Assembly (NCBI RefSeq): GCF_020169515.1
Contig: NZ_JAHMHW010000003.1
Span: 62,001 to 126,000, forward strand
Source of the DNA: Paenibacillus vietnamensis
GTDB taxonomy: Bacteria > Bacillota > Bacilli > Paenibacillales > Paenibacillaceae
Direction of reading: 5' to 3'
Length of the DNA stretch: 64,000 bases
Shown: in pieces, positions 41,619-50,757 of the stretch
Numbering within the stretch: the first letter of the stretch is position 1
Layout of the letters: each line of letters opens with the position of its first letter
Position numbers and translations under genes: made by a program
Notes under the pieces: generated by a model
What the model was told of the DNA's origin: nothing
The model's input: the letters and a program-made list of their open reading frames with translations, nothing else
Database searches by the model: none

Positions 41619-43034
41619 CTATTCAAGCGTGAACGACGCCAGACTTGCGTTGCCGGTGCCCCTATACGTGAAGTATAAAGCTTGAACGCCGTCCGGAACT
41701 GCGATGTCTGCCGCATACGTCGTCCATACGTTCGTGAAATCGACCGGAATCGATCCAAGCGTTGGTCCGTCCCATGCCGTCTTGACCTCGATGCTGCCTT
41801 GGGCATATCCGCGAACCTGAATCTTCACGTGCTTCACGCCCTCGCATTGAAAGTACTTAAACCCCGCCGTTGCGGAATCCCGCATATTCGCAATATAACC
41901 GATCTCTTCGTCCCCGTCTTTGCCGTCTTGGGTGATCTTCGGGAATCGGCCGTCCATCCATGCGCCGTGCGTGCCCGTGTAGCTCTCATCCGTCTCCGTG
42001 AACAGGTGGCAGGCTAAATAGGCCGGGTACTGGCCACGGCCGACAAGCGGGCCGCCGTTCGGACCGCTCGTCGTAATCTCCGCTTGCGGTATGGTACCGT
42101 CCTCCAGGAACGAGATCGGTTCGATGCAGCCCTGGCGGCTGAAGCTCGTACCGTTCGTATGACGGTGATAGAAGATGTACCATTGACCGTTTGCTTCCAC
42201 CAATCCGCCGTGATTGTTGCCGCCATAGTTCATTGGCTTGCTCGCCGGCTTGTACGAATCGATATGCATGTCGTTGTTGCTTACGATGACTCCACGGTAT
42301 TCGAAGCCCTTCGTCGGATGCTTGCTGGTCGCGTAGCACAGCTCGTGCATGACGACGGAGGAATAGACGAAATAATACGTATCGCCACGTTTACGGATGG
42401 ATGGCGCTTCGAAGAACGCATGCCCTTCGTAGCCGGATCCTTGGCTATATGGCTCGCTGGGTACGATGAACACCGGTTCATCGACGATCGTCAGCATATC
42501 CGGACCGATTACGGTGGCCATCGCGCCCTTGCGCGACTTGTCGCCGACCGAGCAGAACCCGGTATACAGGTAAGTGAGGTCTCCTTCCGTCAGCACTCCC
42601 GGATCGAATTGCGGCTGATCGCCTGCCCGTTCGCCCAGGCGCGTCCCGTCGGCGTACTGCACGTATCCGTAAAATTCATATCTGCCGGCGGGCGTATCGC
42701 AGACGGCGACCGAGACGACGGATACCTTATCCAGGACATAGAACAGATAATAACGTCCGTCCGGACCTTGGGTGACGTCCGGGGCATAGAGACACATTCG
42801 ACCATCCGGGTTCAGCGGATCGTCCGTCTTCTCGTAGATGACGCCTTCAGATCGCCAGTCCGCCAGATCGTTCACGGGCGCCGACCAGCAGACATAATCG
42901 TTCAGACAGAAGACATGCCCGTTATAACGGTCATGCGAGCCGTATACGTAGACTCTGTCCTCGAACACATGGGGCTCGCCGTCGGGGATATACTCCCAGG
43001 ACGGCAAGTAAGGATTTACGCCTTGTTTCTTCAT
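41619..43034 (-). CDS. Glycoside hydrolase GH43 with C-terminal CBM6-like domain
   Basis: About 471 residues from the ATG at 43034; a GTG at 43049 abuts GGAGGAG and is less likely. The five-blade GH43 propeller begins IPDGEPHVFEDRVYVYGSHD. MCLYAPDVTQGPDGRYYLFY carries the Asp expected to tune the acid, and HAFFEAPSIRKRGDTYYFVY the expected catalytic Glu. The last about 130 residues (from EEIGYIANMRDSATAGFKYF) form a CBM6-like sandwich. No signal peptide, so probably intracellular arabinosidase or xylosidase activity on imported oligosaccharides. Last gene of its transporter operon. Confidence 0.9.
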   Translation of the reverse strand: MKKQGVNPYLPSWEYIPDGEPHVFEDRVYVYGSHDRYNGHVFCLNDYVCWSAPVNDLADWRSEGVIYEKTDDPLNPDGRMCLYAPDVTQGPDGRYYLFYVLDKVSVVSVAVCDTPAGRYEFYGYVQYADGTRLGERAGDQPQFDPGVLTEGDLTYLYTGFCSVGDKSRKGAMATVIGPDMLTIVDEPVFIVPSEPYSQGSGYEGHAFFEAPSIRKRGDTYYFVYSSVVMHELCYATSKHPTKGFEYRGVIVSNNDMHIDSYKPASKPMNYGGNNHGGLVEANGQWYIFYHRHTNGTSFSRQGCIEPISFLEDGTIPQAEITTSGPNGGPLVGRGQYPAYLACHLFTETDESYTGTHGAWMDGRFPKITQDGKDGDEEIGYIANMRDSATAGFKYFQCEGVKHVKIQVRGYAQGSIEVKTAWDGPTLGSIPVDFTNVWTTYAADIAVPDGVQALYFTYRGTGNASLASFTLE

Positions 43035-43076
43035 AAGATTGATTTCCACTCCTCCGGTACATATCTGCCTTTTCGA

Positions 43077-43985
43077 CTATCCCTTTACTCCGCCGACGAT
43101 CATGCCCTTGACAAAATACTTCTGCAGAAACGGATAGACCATAATAATCGGCACGCTTGCAACGATCGTCATCGTAGCCCGAACCGATGTCGGCGTTACG
43201 ATTTGCGTGCTTCCCTGAGCATCGGCATACTGGTCAGCGGCTGAGGAGCCTGTGTTGGACGTGGACAAGATCTTCACCAGCTCGTATTGCAGCGTACTGA
43301 GGTCATGCCTTGAAGAATTGTACAGGAATACGTCAAACCAGGAGTTCCATTGATAGACTGCCACGAACAGGGATACGGTCGCTAGAGCAGGCATGGTCAG
43401 CGGAAGCACGATACGGATAAAGGTGGTGAGGTCGCCCGCGCCGTCGATTTTGGCCGATTCCATGATGCCTTCCGGCAAGCCTTCGATGAAGGATCGAATG
43501 ACGATCATATTGAACACGCCGATGATGCCCGGAATAATGTAGACCCAGAAGCTGTTCAGCATGCTGAGCTCTTTAACGAGCAGATAGTTCGGAATCAAGC
43601 CGCCGCTGAAATACATCGTAAATATGAAGGTAATGGCAATGAATTTCTTCAATTTATATTCGGGACGGCTGATCGCATAGGCCAGCATCGATGTGCAAAA
43701 TACGGAAACGATCGTCCCGACGATCGTCCGTGCCGCGGAAATGAAGGTCGCGTAGAACACGTTCGATTCACTAAACACATACTCATAGTTTCGGAGCGTC
43801 CATTCACGCGGCCAAAAATAGATGTCGCCGCGAATGGAGTCGTTAGCGTCGTTGAACGACAAGGCGAACATATTAATGAAAGGATACAAAGTGACGAAGA
43901 TCAAAATAATCATGAAGATATAATTGCACGCATCGAATATTCGATCGCCAATCGAAGAGAATCGAGTCGAATTCGTTTTAAACAC
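43077..43985 (-). CDS. Carbohydrate ABC transporter permease, LplC type
   Basis: About 302 residues from a GTG at 43985, 5 bases after AAGGCGGTGA, which is nearly a perfect ribosome site; the ATG at 44003 lacks one. Family marks are YFSGGLIPNYLLVKEL, the EAA-type loop MESAKIDGAGDLTTFIRIVL and the C-terminal YPFLQKYFVKGMIVGGVKG. It partners the LplB-type gene 18 bases upstream. Confidence 0.95.
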   Translation of the reverse strand: MFKTNSTRFSSIGDRIFDACNYIFMIILIFVTLYPFINMFALSFNDANDSIRGDIYFWPREWTLRNYEYVFSESNVFYATFISAARTIVGTIVSVFCTSMLAYAISRPEYKLKKFIAITFIFTMYFSGGLIPNYLLVKELSMLNSFWVYIIPGIIGVFNMIVIRSFIEGLPEGIMESAKIDGAGDLTTFIRIVLPLTMPALATVSLFVAVYQWNSWFDVFLYNSSRHDLSTLQYELVKILSTSNTGSSAADQYADAQGSTQIVTPTSVRATMTIVASVPIIMVYPFLQKYFVKGMIVGGVKG

Positions 43986-44003
43986 TGTATCACCGCCTTC
44001 CAT

Positions 44004-44963
44004 CTAGTACAATCTGCTTTCGCCAAGCCGTTTAGCGAGGTTGTTGGCAACGATAAGGAAGATGAAGCTGACCACGGTTTTGAACATGCCGGCTGCCGTC
44101 GCCAATCCATAGTTATTCATTTGTATCCCGTACTTCAACACGAATATATCAAGATTTTCCGAATATTCAACATTCATGCCATTGCCAAGCAAGTACTGCG
44201 GCTCGAAACCGGACTCCAGGATATGGCCCAGGTTCATGATGAGCAATATGACAATGACGGGCTTCATGCCTGGAAGCGTAATATGCCACATTTGTTGTAA
44301 GCGTGACGCGCCGTCAATCCGGGCTGCTTCGTACTGAGTAGGATCAATGGTCGTAATGGCAGCCAAGTAGATAATCGTATTAAAACCGACGTTCTTCCAA
44401 ATTTCCGTCACGCCGAGAATTCCCCAGAAATATTCGCCGACTCCGAGCCACAATACGGGCTTATCGATTATATTGAACTGGAGGAGCAATACATTGATAA
44501 TCCCCTCCGGAGCAAGCGCCGTTTGGACGATATTCGCGGCAACGACCCACGAAATGAAATGCGGCAAATAACTGATCGTCTGCACCGTCCGCTTGAAGTA
44601 AACCCTGCGGAGCTCATTCAAGAGAAGCGCTAATACAATAGCTGTTACGAATCCAAGTACAAGATTAACAGTGCTCATCACAAGCGTATTGCGCAAGACC
44701 AGGTAAAACTGTTGTTCCTGAAACAAATACTTAAAGTTATTCAATCCAACCCAAGCCTGGTCGAAAATATCTCTACCCAGCCGGTATTTTTGAAAAGCAA
44801 TCGTCCAGCCCCAGAGCGGAACATATTTAAATACGAGGACCCACGCAAGAAAAGGCAACGACATCAGCATTAACATTTTCTGTTTGGACAATGCTTTGAA
44901 ATAGGCTTTTAGGCGCGAATCGTCAGAAGGCGATCCTGTCAGCTGCACGGTATGTTTCTCCAC
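44004..44963 (-). CDS. Carbohydrate ABC transporter permease, LplB type
   Basis: 319 residues with a GTG start about 9 bases after AAGGGAG. The signature KYVPLWGWTIAFQKYRLG, six spans and the loop YEAARIDGASRLQQMWHITL are LplB-type. The C-terminus has the usual LGESRLY. It follows the binding-protein gene after a stem-loop. Confidence 0.95.
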   Translation of the reverse strand: MEKHTVQLTGSPSDDSRLKAYFKALSKQKMLMLMSLPFLAWVLVFKYVPLWGWTIAFQKYRLGRDIFDQAWVGLNNFKYLFQEQQFYLVLRNTLVMSTVNLVLGFVTAIVLALLLNELRRVYFKRTVQTISYLPHFISWVVAANIVQTALAPEGIINVLLLQFNIIDKPVLWLGVGEYFWGILGVTEIWKNVGFNTIIYLAAITTIDPTQYEAARIDGASRLQQMWHITLPGMKPVIVILLIMNLGHILESGFEPQYLLGNGMNVEYSENLDIFVLKYGIQMNNYGLATAAGMFKTVVSFIFLIVANNLAKRLGESRLY

Positions 44964-45015
44964 TCGATCCGTCTCCCTTCCGGCAAAATCTTATCTGTCA
45001 CTAGCATAATTAGAT

Positions 45016-45043
45016 GGGAAAAGTGAATGGCATCACTTTTCCC
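45016..45043 (-). promoter_or_regulatory. Intercistronic stem-loop after binding-protein gene
   Basis: A perfect 11-bp stem GGGAAAAGTGA / TCACTTTTCCC with a 6-base loop, 30 bases past the binding-protein stop. No T run follows, which favours mRNA stabilisation over termination. Confidence 0.6.
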
Positions 45044-45073
45044 GGTTTACGATAAGTACTCAGAAGCTGCTTT

Positions 45074-46777
45074 TTACCACTTTCCTGCGACCCGATCCTT
45101 CACCTTGGCGGTCATGAAGGCTTCGAAGCCGGCTGCATCCAGTTTGCCGAACTCTTTGAGATAATCATTCCAGACGGATTCGAACTGTCCTTCGGAGGCA
45201 AGTACCAGCTTCGGATAATACTTCTGCTGAAGATCGCCAGCTTTCTGATTGAAGATATCTTCAGGAGAACCTTGCTGCTTCTCAATACTCCAAGCCGGAT
45301 ACCATGGTCTTTCCACAGGTTTCGCGAAGAGACCGGAGAATGTTTTGATTCCGTAAGCATCAAGCAGTGATCGGTCGCCATCCGTATAATTGATGTCCGC
45401 TACCTCAGGCTGATTAAATGGCACATGCGCATTGCCGTCCTCGTACACGGAGTTGTTGCCGTAACGCGGCCATTCATAATCGAAGTAAGCCCAGCCGTAC
45501 TTACGTTTGAAGTCGTTATCGTTGCGATTAGCCAATTGCTCTTGGCTCATAACGAAACGACCTTCTTCGTTCACAGAGTAGGTGACGCCTTCTTCACCCC
45601 ATTGGACAAGCTTCTGGTTCTCATCCGTCAGCAGGTTATCCCAATATTTGATAATGCGAACCGGATCTTTGGCGCTAACGCTAATGCCGAGACCTCGGTT
45701 GTTGACGAAGGAAGGGGGATCCATGTAGGCATCCGTAATGCTCTCGTCAAAGACGATTGGAAGGGATACATAACGCAGATCGTCATTACCGGCTGTCTTG
45801 AGGTTGTTGATTGCATCACCGATCTGCCAGGTGTAGCCGCTGAAACCGAGCACGCGGCCCGAAGTCAGCTTGGCCTTAAATTGGTCCCCGTTAGCGGTGA
45901 AGCTTTCCGGATCAAACAAGCCTTTTAAGTTCAACTCGTTTAACGACTGCAGCCATCGCTTCTCGTAATCGCTTCCCTGGTACAACTTGGCTTCATGCGT
46001 CTTCATATCAACCAAGACATTACCGTCGTTCGGATAACCGGCTAGATGCATAGGGGCATTGGTTATCGTATAGAACTGACCCGGTTCGCCGGCGAATGTA
46101 GCGTAGCCGATCGCATCTTTTCCATCTACGGTAGGATATTTAGCCTGATATTTCTCGATCAGTTCAAAATATTGATCAAGTGTCTTGATTTTCGGGAAGC
46201 CGAATTCCTTCAGCACTCTGCGTTGAATCCAGATGTTGCTGCCCGCATCCGGATCCGTCAAGTAGCCGCCGATGTTGGCTGTGAAAGGCAGAATATAGAT
46301 GTTGCCGTCTTCATTTTTGATCTTGTCCATATAAGGGCCATACACGCGCTTGATGTTAGGACCATACTTCTCAATCAAATCATTGAGCGGGATCAATGCT
46401 TCTGCATCCAAGAGCTTCGCAAGTTCCCCTACCGGCGAAATGACATCGGGATATGCGCCGCCGGCAATCATGACGCCTGCCTTAGTGCCGGGGTCTCCGG
46501 CTACAAACTCCATTTTCCAATCGACACCTGTTTGTTCCTGAAGGATTTTGCCGATCGTTGTTTCGCTTGCAAGCACGTCTTTATTCGTCCCGAATGCGAA
46601 ATAACTGAAGGTGACCGGGGCTTTACTGTCCTCTCCGGTCTTTCCGTCGGTCGCGGAGCTGTTGTTCGTGTTGTTCGTCTTTCCTCCCTCGCCATTATTC
46701 GACGAGCAGCCGGCAAGGAGGAGTGATACAGTCGTTAGCACGGCCAGGCTGGTATGAAGCCACTTTTTTTTTCGCAC
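45074..46777 (-). CDS. Extracellular solute-binding lipoprotein, LplA/CUT1 type
   Basis: 567 residues from a GTG after AAAGGGG, with lipobox L-L-A-G-C (Cys24) and an Asn/Thr/Ser linker. Marks include LIPLNDLIEKYGPNIKRVYG, GISVSAKDPVRIIKYWDNLL and VWNDYLKEFGKLDAAGFEAF. These closely parallel the orphan binding protein at 551, and both belong to the YtcQ/LplA subgroup. Its own candidate promoter and a near-cre site separate it from the kinase gene, so it can be switched independently of the sensor. Confidence 0.93.
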   Translation of the reverse strand: MRKKKWLHTSLAVLTTVSLLLAGCSSNNGEGGKTNNTNNSSATDGKTGEDSKAPVTFSYFAFGTNKDVLASETTIGKILQEQTGVDWKMEFVAGDPGTKAGVMIAGGAYPDVISPVGELAKLLDAEALIPLNDLIEKYGPNIKRVYGPYMDKIKNEDGNIYILPFTANIGGYLTDPDAGSNIWIQRRVLKEFGFPKIKTLDQYFELIEKYQAKYPTVDGKDAIGYATFAGEPGQFYTITNAPMHLAGYPNDGNVLVDMKTHEAKLYQGSDYEKRWLQSLNELNLKGLFDPESFTANGDQFKAKLTSGRVLGFSGYTWQIGDAINNLKTAGNDDLRYVSLPIVFDESITDAYMDPPSFVNNRGLGISVSAKDPVRIIKYWDNLLTDENQKLVQWGEEGVTYSVNEEGRFVMSQEQLANRNDNDFKRKYGWAYFDYEWPRYGNNSVYEDGNAHVPFNQPEVADINYTDGDRSLLDAYGIKTFSGLFAKPVERPWYPAWSIEKQQGSPEDIFNQKAGDLQQKYYPKLVLASEGQFESVWNDYLKEFGKLDAAGFEAFMTAKVKDRVAGKW

Positions 46778-46806
46778 TTCAAATCCCCTTTCTCTTTCTC
46801 AAGTTG

Positions 46807-46820
46807 TGTAAGCAGTTTCA
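46807..46820. promoter_or_regulatory. Near-match cre (CcpA) site
   Basis: TGTAAGCAGTTTCA differs from the cre consensus only at position 8 (A for G). It lies 30 bases upstream of the binding-protein start and just downstream of the candidate promoter, a roadblock position. Confidence 0.45.
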
Positions 46821-46846
46821 TTGTAGAAGAAAAAGAAAATAATTGT

Positions 46847-46876
46847 TATATAGCAAACCTTAGGTTGGTCTTTGAA
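46847..46876 (-). promoter_or_regulatory. Candidate promoter of the binding-protein/permease/GH43 operon
   Basis: On the minus strand TTCAAA (46876-46871) and TATATA (46852-46847) are 18 bases apart, in AT-rich DNA between the kinase and binding-protein genes. An inverted repeat AACCT/AGGTT lies between the boxes, a possible regulator site. Confidence 0.4.
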
Positions 46877-46902
46877 TAGTTAAGAACTTGCCCGGATGAA
46901 TT

Positions 46903-48648
46903 TTATTCTTTTCGTGTAATTGGCAGACGCAGCGTGATTCGCGCTCCTTTATTTGGAGCGCTGGCAATTGCGAAGTTGAACGATTCTCCGTAATAGATTT
47001 TTAGACGCGTAATGACATTTTTCATGCCGATGGAATCGCCCATGGCATCATCCTCGTGAATGTAACGGTGAAGCTCGTCGATTTTCTCTTGCGCGATGCC
47101 GCCCCCATTGTCCGTTATGAGGAAGACAATCTGTTCCTGCTCTTGCGCGATCTGAATCGTAATATATCCGATGCCGGGTATGTTCTCGATCCCGTGAATA
47201 CTTGCATTTTCCACGAACGGCAAAAAGGCCATCTTAGGAATTTCAATCCCCATAACGGATTGATCGACCTCGATATGATATTCCAGCTTGCTGTCGAAAC
47301 GATATTTTTGAATTTCCAGGAAGCATTCGATCAACTCCAACTCCTCGCGAATCGTAACGAAGCTTCGTCTCCATATAATGGATTTTCGAAAGATTGTCGC
47401 CATGTTCTGAATGGTCTTGGCCGTCAGCGATTCGCCGTTCATTAGACTTCGCATCCGGATGGTTTCCAGCGCATTAAATAAAAAATGAGGATTGATCTGA
47501 CTATGGAGCGCGTGTAATTGGGCTTGCCGCTGCCGCAGTTCCAGTTCTTTTTTCTGGATCTCGGAAACATACACATCATTGATCAAGTTTTCGATCCGCG
47601 AGCCCATCCGATTGAATTCCACCGCTAGTTGGCCTACTTCATCCCGTTCCTGATAATAGGGGACTCGTTCAAAGTTATTGCCGCGTACAGATTTCATGTG
47701 TTTCAAAATATCTTGGATACGCGTATGGATCGAGCGGGAGAAAATTAAGATTACGATCGTAGGCACGAAGAAATTAATCCCTGCAAACCAAAGGATAAAC
47801 CGGCCGGATTGCCTGACATCATACAGAATGTTCTCTTCGTCTAGGACGCCGTATACTTTCCAGTCCCCCAAATAACGACTAGACTGATATCGCTTGCCGA
47901 TGACGATTGCCTTATTCGGCTTTGGTATCTCATCGAGATGGAGCGTCCGATCCGCGGTGATCAGACCGCTTGGCTGACCGCTTGCCAGTCGGCCGTAACG
48001 CGCCTCATTGGATGGATCCAGCAAGTAAATATCGCCTTCAAAGCCGGATAGATCGAAAATTTGCTGGATATAATTTTTATTCAAGTCGATTTTGACCACA
48101 TTTTCATAAATCCCGTATCGGCGGTCCGACAGCTTCTGAATGACGCTGATGCTGTCGTACGTCACATACAGATGCGGATACGTGTTATTGTAATTTGCCA
48201 TTTGGCGATACCAATCCGCGTCCCGTATTTCATCCTCGAGCTTGATAATATGACTCGAAGTTAGAATCGTCGGATTGTCGCTCATAATCGTCACGGAGCT
48301 GATGGTTTTATACTCCTTTTCCGCACGATTGAACAGATTCGATACGTTATTTAGCGATTCTACATAGCGATCGTATGATGTATGGTCGATATTCAGATGA
48401 TCGCCCAGCTGATGGTCAATCGAATACAAATAAGAGATGCCCGCAGCATCGTCAATCAAGGCTCCTAATTCGGACTGCAATAAGGTAATCGCTTGTTCCG
48501 CATCAGCCGTCTTCTGTTTTTTAACATTAAGAGTTGTCACGTGGTAAAACGTCACGTTGGTCAGCACGATCGGCAGGAACACGCATATCACATAGATGAC
48601 AATCAGCTTGTTTCGGAGCTTCAAATGGTGTAATCGGAAGTTTAGCAA
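46903..48648 (-). CDS. YesM-type sensor histidine kinase
   Basis: 581 residues from a TTG after AAAGGAGG. Spans at about 13-35 and 286-304 enclose the sensor, followed by HAMP at about 305-355. H388 lies in LHSQINPHFLFNALETIRMR, the N box is LPFVENASIHGI (Phe replaces the common Ile/Leu-Val), and the G box is ITDNGGGIAQE. It lies 14 bases after its regulator gene and upstream of the binding protein it most likely controls. Confidence 0.95.
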   Translation of the reverse strand: MLNFRLHHLKLRNKLIVIYVICVFLPIVLTNVTFYHVTTLNVKKQKTADAEQAITLLQSELGALIDDAAGISYLYSIDHQLGDHLNIDHTSYDRYVESLNNVSNLFNRAEKEYKTISSVTIMSDNPTILTSSHIIKLEDEIRDADWYRQMANYNNTYPHLYVTYDSISVIQKLSDRRYGIYENVVKIDLNKNYIQQIFDLSGFEGDIYLLDPSNEARYGRLASGQPSGLITADRTLHLDEIPKPNKAIVIGKRYQSSRYLGDWKVYGVLDEENILYDVRQSGRFILWFAGINFFVPTIVILIFSRSIHTRIQDILKHMKSVRGNNFERVPYYQERDEVGQLAVEFNRMGSRIENLINDVYVSEIQKKELELRQRQAQLHALHSQINPHFLFNALETIRMRSLMNGESLTAKTIQNMATIFRKSIIWRRSFVTIREELELIECFLEIQKYRFDSKLEYHIEVDQSVMGIEIPKMAFLPFVENASIHGIENIPGIGYITIQIAQEQEQIVFLITDNGGGIAQEKIDELHRYIHEDDAMGDSIGMKNVITRLKIYYGESFNFAIASAPNKGARITLRLPITRKE

Positions 48649-48662
48649 GACGGGCCTCCTTT

Positions 48663-50225
48663 TTATTGATCGATCATTTTATTACGATAATCCGACGGCG
48701 TCATTTTCTCCAACTTTTCAAATTGGGTCGCGAAGTAATCCGCGTTCTGGAAGCCGACCAGCTCTGCGATTTCGTACATGCGTTTTTTCGTTTGCCGCAG
48801 CAGCCGTTTCGCCTCCTCGATTCGAAGCGTCAGTAGGTATTCATTAAAATACATCCCGTAATTTTTGCGAAACAGTTGTCCAAGATAGATCGGGTTCATA
48901 TGGAATTCGGCAGCAATGCCCTTCAAATAGATGTTTTCCCGGAAGTGGCCATCGATATATTTTTTAACTTTTTCAATATTGCTTTTGCCTTTTTCCCCTC
49001 GTTGCTTGGCGATATATTCAGCGGCTTCCTCTATGAAGTTCATGAAAACATACCTAAGCTGGTCCAAGTTACGGTATTTCGTCTGCCAATTCAGCAGTTC
49101 TGTAAGCCATGCCAGCTCCTCTTCTTTGCCTTCCAGTTGCCGAATAATGTTGATTGTGGTAATCATGCTTCGCCTTACGGTATTCGCAACTGCGCCGGGA
49201 GTGAAATACCGCTCCTTAAAGGCAATGAAAATCGCATCAATAGCGTTTCTATACCCTTCCTTATGATTGGCTTCAACCTCATAGATCAGCTTACTGTGCA
49301 GTTCTTCATCGACATCATAATAATATAAGGGCAGTTCTAACAGCTCCGCCGCCATAAATATGCCGTTAAAACCTGCGGCAAAACGATATTTTAAGCATTC
49401 ATCGGCGCTAGTGCGGGAGTGAACGATCTTTTTCAATTGATCGACCTTATGACCGATAAACAAAGCGATTTCCGTCGATAAATGGTTCTCCAAGCTTTGA
49501 AGCAACTTCATGTAGCCCATCCGCTCAGAGCCGAATTGCTCGTCTTGCCACAATGGCGGCACGATAAAACCGTATTGATTGTACGCGCGTACATGAATGA
49601 GTAGAGGCAGTCCTTCGAGATGGAAATATCGCTGGATCATATTTTGCAATAGCGGCATATAGTCAATTTCCCTATGAGGGAGCATGTCCTGTATTTCTAC
49701 AATGACATAAGTATAGTAGGAAGTCAGAGGAAGTCCAAGCGTGTGTGCAATTTGCGTCATCACCTGCTCGTCGGGTTCGGCCTGGACCAAGCTTTCCATA
49801 ATGATCTCGACAAGCGGCTTTTCTCTTGTCATCGATAAAAGTTGTTTCTGATTCAGCGTAGTAGCTATTCTTTTTAGGGTCGCTACAATCTCCTGTTCAT
49901 CAACCGGCTTCAGAATATAGTCGGACACATTGTAACGGAAGGCTTGCTGGGCATACGAGAAATCAGGGTACCCGCTTAAAATGATAAATAACGGCTGATG
50001 GCCTCCCTCTTCATTCACCTGTCGGATTAGCTCCAGACCGTCAAGCACGGGCATTCGTATATCTACAATGACCAGATCCGGAGATAGATGTTTGATAAGG
50101 GTTAACGCCTGCGCTCCATTTTCCGCTTCGCCGCAGATTTCAAATTGCAGCGACGACCAATCGATTAGATTAATTAAGCCTTTACGTACAAAAATCTCAT
50201 CATCGACAATCAGTACCTTATGCAT
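48663..50225 (-). CDS. YesN-type response regulator (REC + AraC HTH)
   Basis: About 520 residues from the ATG at 50225, 7 bases after GGAGGAGG; the frame from 50270 has no ribosome site. Receiver: D8-D9, D55 in IVDIRMPVLDG, K106 in ILKPVDE. The middle region is long and variable. The AraC domain begins near 415 (VKKYIDGHFRENIYLKGIAA) and ends with VGFQNADYFATQFEKLEK. First gene of the regulator-kinase-transporter-GH43 cluster. Confidence 0.95.
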   Translation of the reverse strand: MHKVLIVDDEIFVRKGLINLIDWSSLQFEICGEAENGAQALTLIKHLSPDLVIVDIRMPVLDGLELIRQVNEEGGHQPLFIILSGYPDFSYAQQAFRYNVSDYILKPVDEQEIVATLKRIATTLNQKQLLSMTREKPLVEIIMESLVQAEPDEQVMTQIAHTLGLPLTSYYTYVIVEIQDMLPHREIDYMPLLQNMIQRYFHLEGLPLLIHVRAYNQYGFIVPPLWQDEQFGSERMGYMKLLQSLENHLSTEIALFIGHKVDQLKKIVHSRTSADECLKYRFAAGFNGIFMAAELLELPLYYYDVDEELHSKLIYEVEANHKEGYRNAIDAIFIAFKERYFTPGAVANTVRRSMITTINIIRQLEGKEEELAWLTELLNWQTKYRNLDQLRYVFMNFIEEAAEYIAKQRGEKGKSNIEKVKKYIDGHFRENIYLKGIAAEFHMNPIYLGQLFRKNYGMYFNEYLLTLRIEEAKRLLRQTKKRMYEIAELVGFQNADYFATQFEKLEKMTPSDYRNKMIDQ

Positions 50226-50399
50226 GAGCCTTCCTCCTCCGAGACCTTTACTTTGTCGTTTATAATGCAATCAGTGAGGGAACGAATCTTACCCACCGCA
50301 TATGCTCAGGCTATAAGCCCTGAGCTTCAACGTTAGTTCTGCCAAATTCAAGCATGCCAGCGGCTGCGATAATGTAGAAGTTCGCTTAACGTTGAGTCC

Positions 50400-50711
50400 G
50401 TTTACCGAAAAAAAACACTTCGAGGACATTCGCAGCATATCGAGTCGTCCGGTTGGAGAGCCCACGCCTCGTTATGTTCCACAAACCTCGCCAGAAGTGT
50501 TGGAGCGCTCTCTTTCGGTCTATGACTCACTCATGGAAGAGGCGGTGCTCCAACGATTCTGCAAGAGAGATTGGAGGCGGCGATCCGTCACTTTGGCCGG
50601 GTTCGCATACCGGAAATCATCCATCAGCACGCCGAAGAAGCGTCTACAGCGAATATACCGTATCTGGAGTTCTTAGACAAGCTTCTTGCCGAAGAACTCC
50701 TTGCAGCATGA
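50400..50711 (+). mobile_element. IS21-family remnant (IstA end and IstB start)
   Basis: In one frame the plus strand reads PRYVPQTSPEVLERSLSVYD, like the C-terminus of IstA. In another it reads PEIIHQHAEEASTANIPYLE then FLDKLLAEELLAA and TGA, the opening helix of IstB (S-Y-L-x-F-L-x-x-L-L-x-E-E-L in relatives). The ATPase part of IstB and nearly all of IstA are gone. The remaining part of 50226-50399 shows nothing recognisable. Confidence 0.65.
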
Positions 50712-50754
50712 AGGGCTATCTCCCGATCCGATTGGATTCGGAAGATAGCCCTTT
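50711..50754. terminator. Hairpin terminator next to the GH141-like gene end
   Basis: Arms AAGGGCTATCT / AGATAGCCCTT (11 bp) extended by partly paired CCCGATCC/GGATTCGG. It begins 4 bases past the minus-strand stop at 50758. T-rich flank only on the plus side; probably the operon terminator. Confidence 0.55.
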
Positions 50755-50757
50755 CGA

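Noticed and set aside
42084..43244. 386-codon plus-strand open frame opposite GH43 and the permease
   Set aside because: It is antisense to two well-recognised genes, has no ribosome site or family match, and such mirror frames are common over GC-rich coding DNA.
48876..49328. 150-codon plus-strand frame within the response regulator
   Set aside because: Shadow of the YesN-type gene; no independent start signal.
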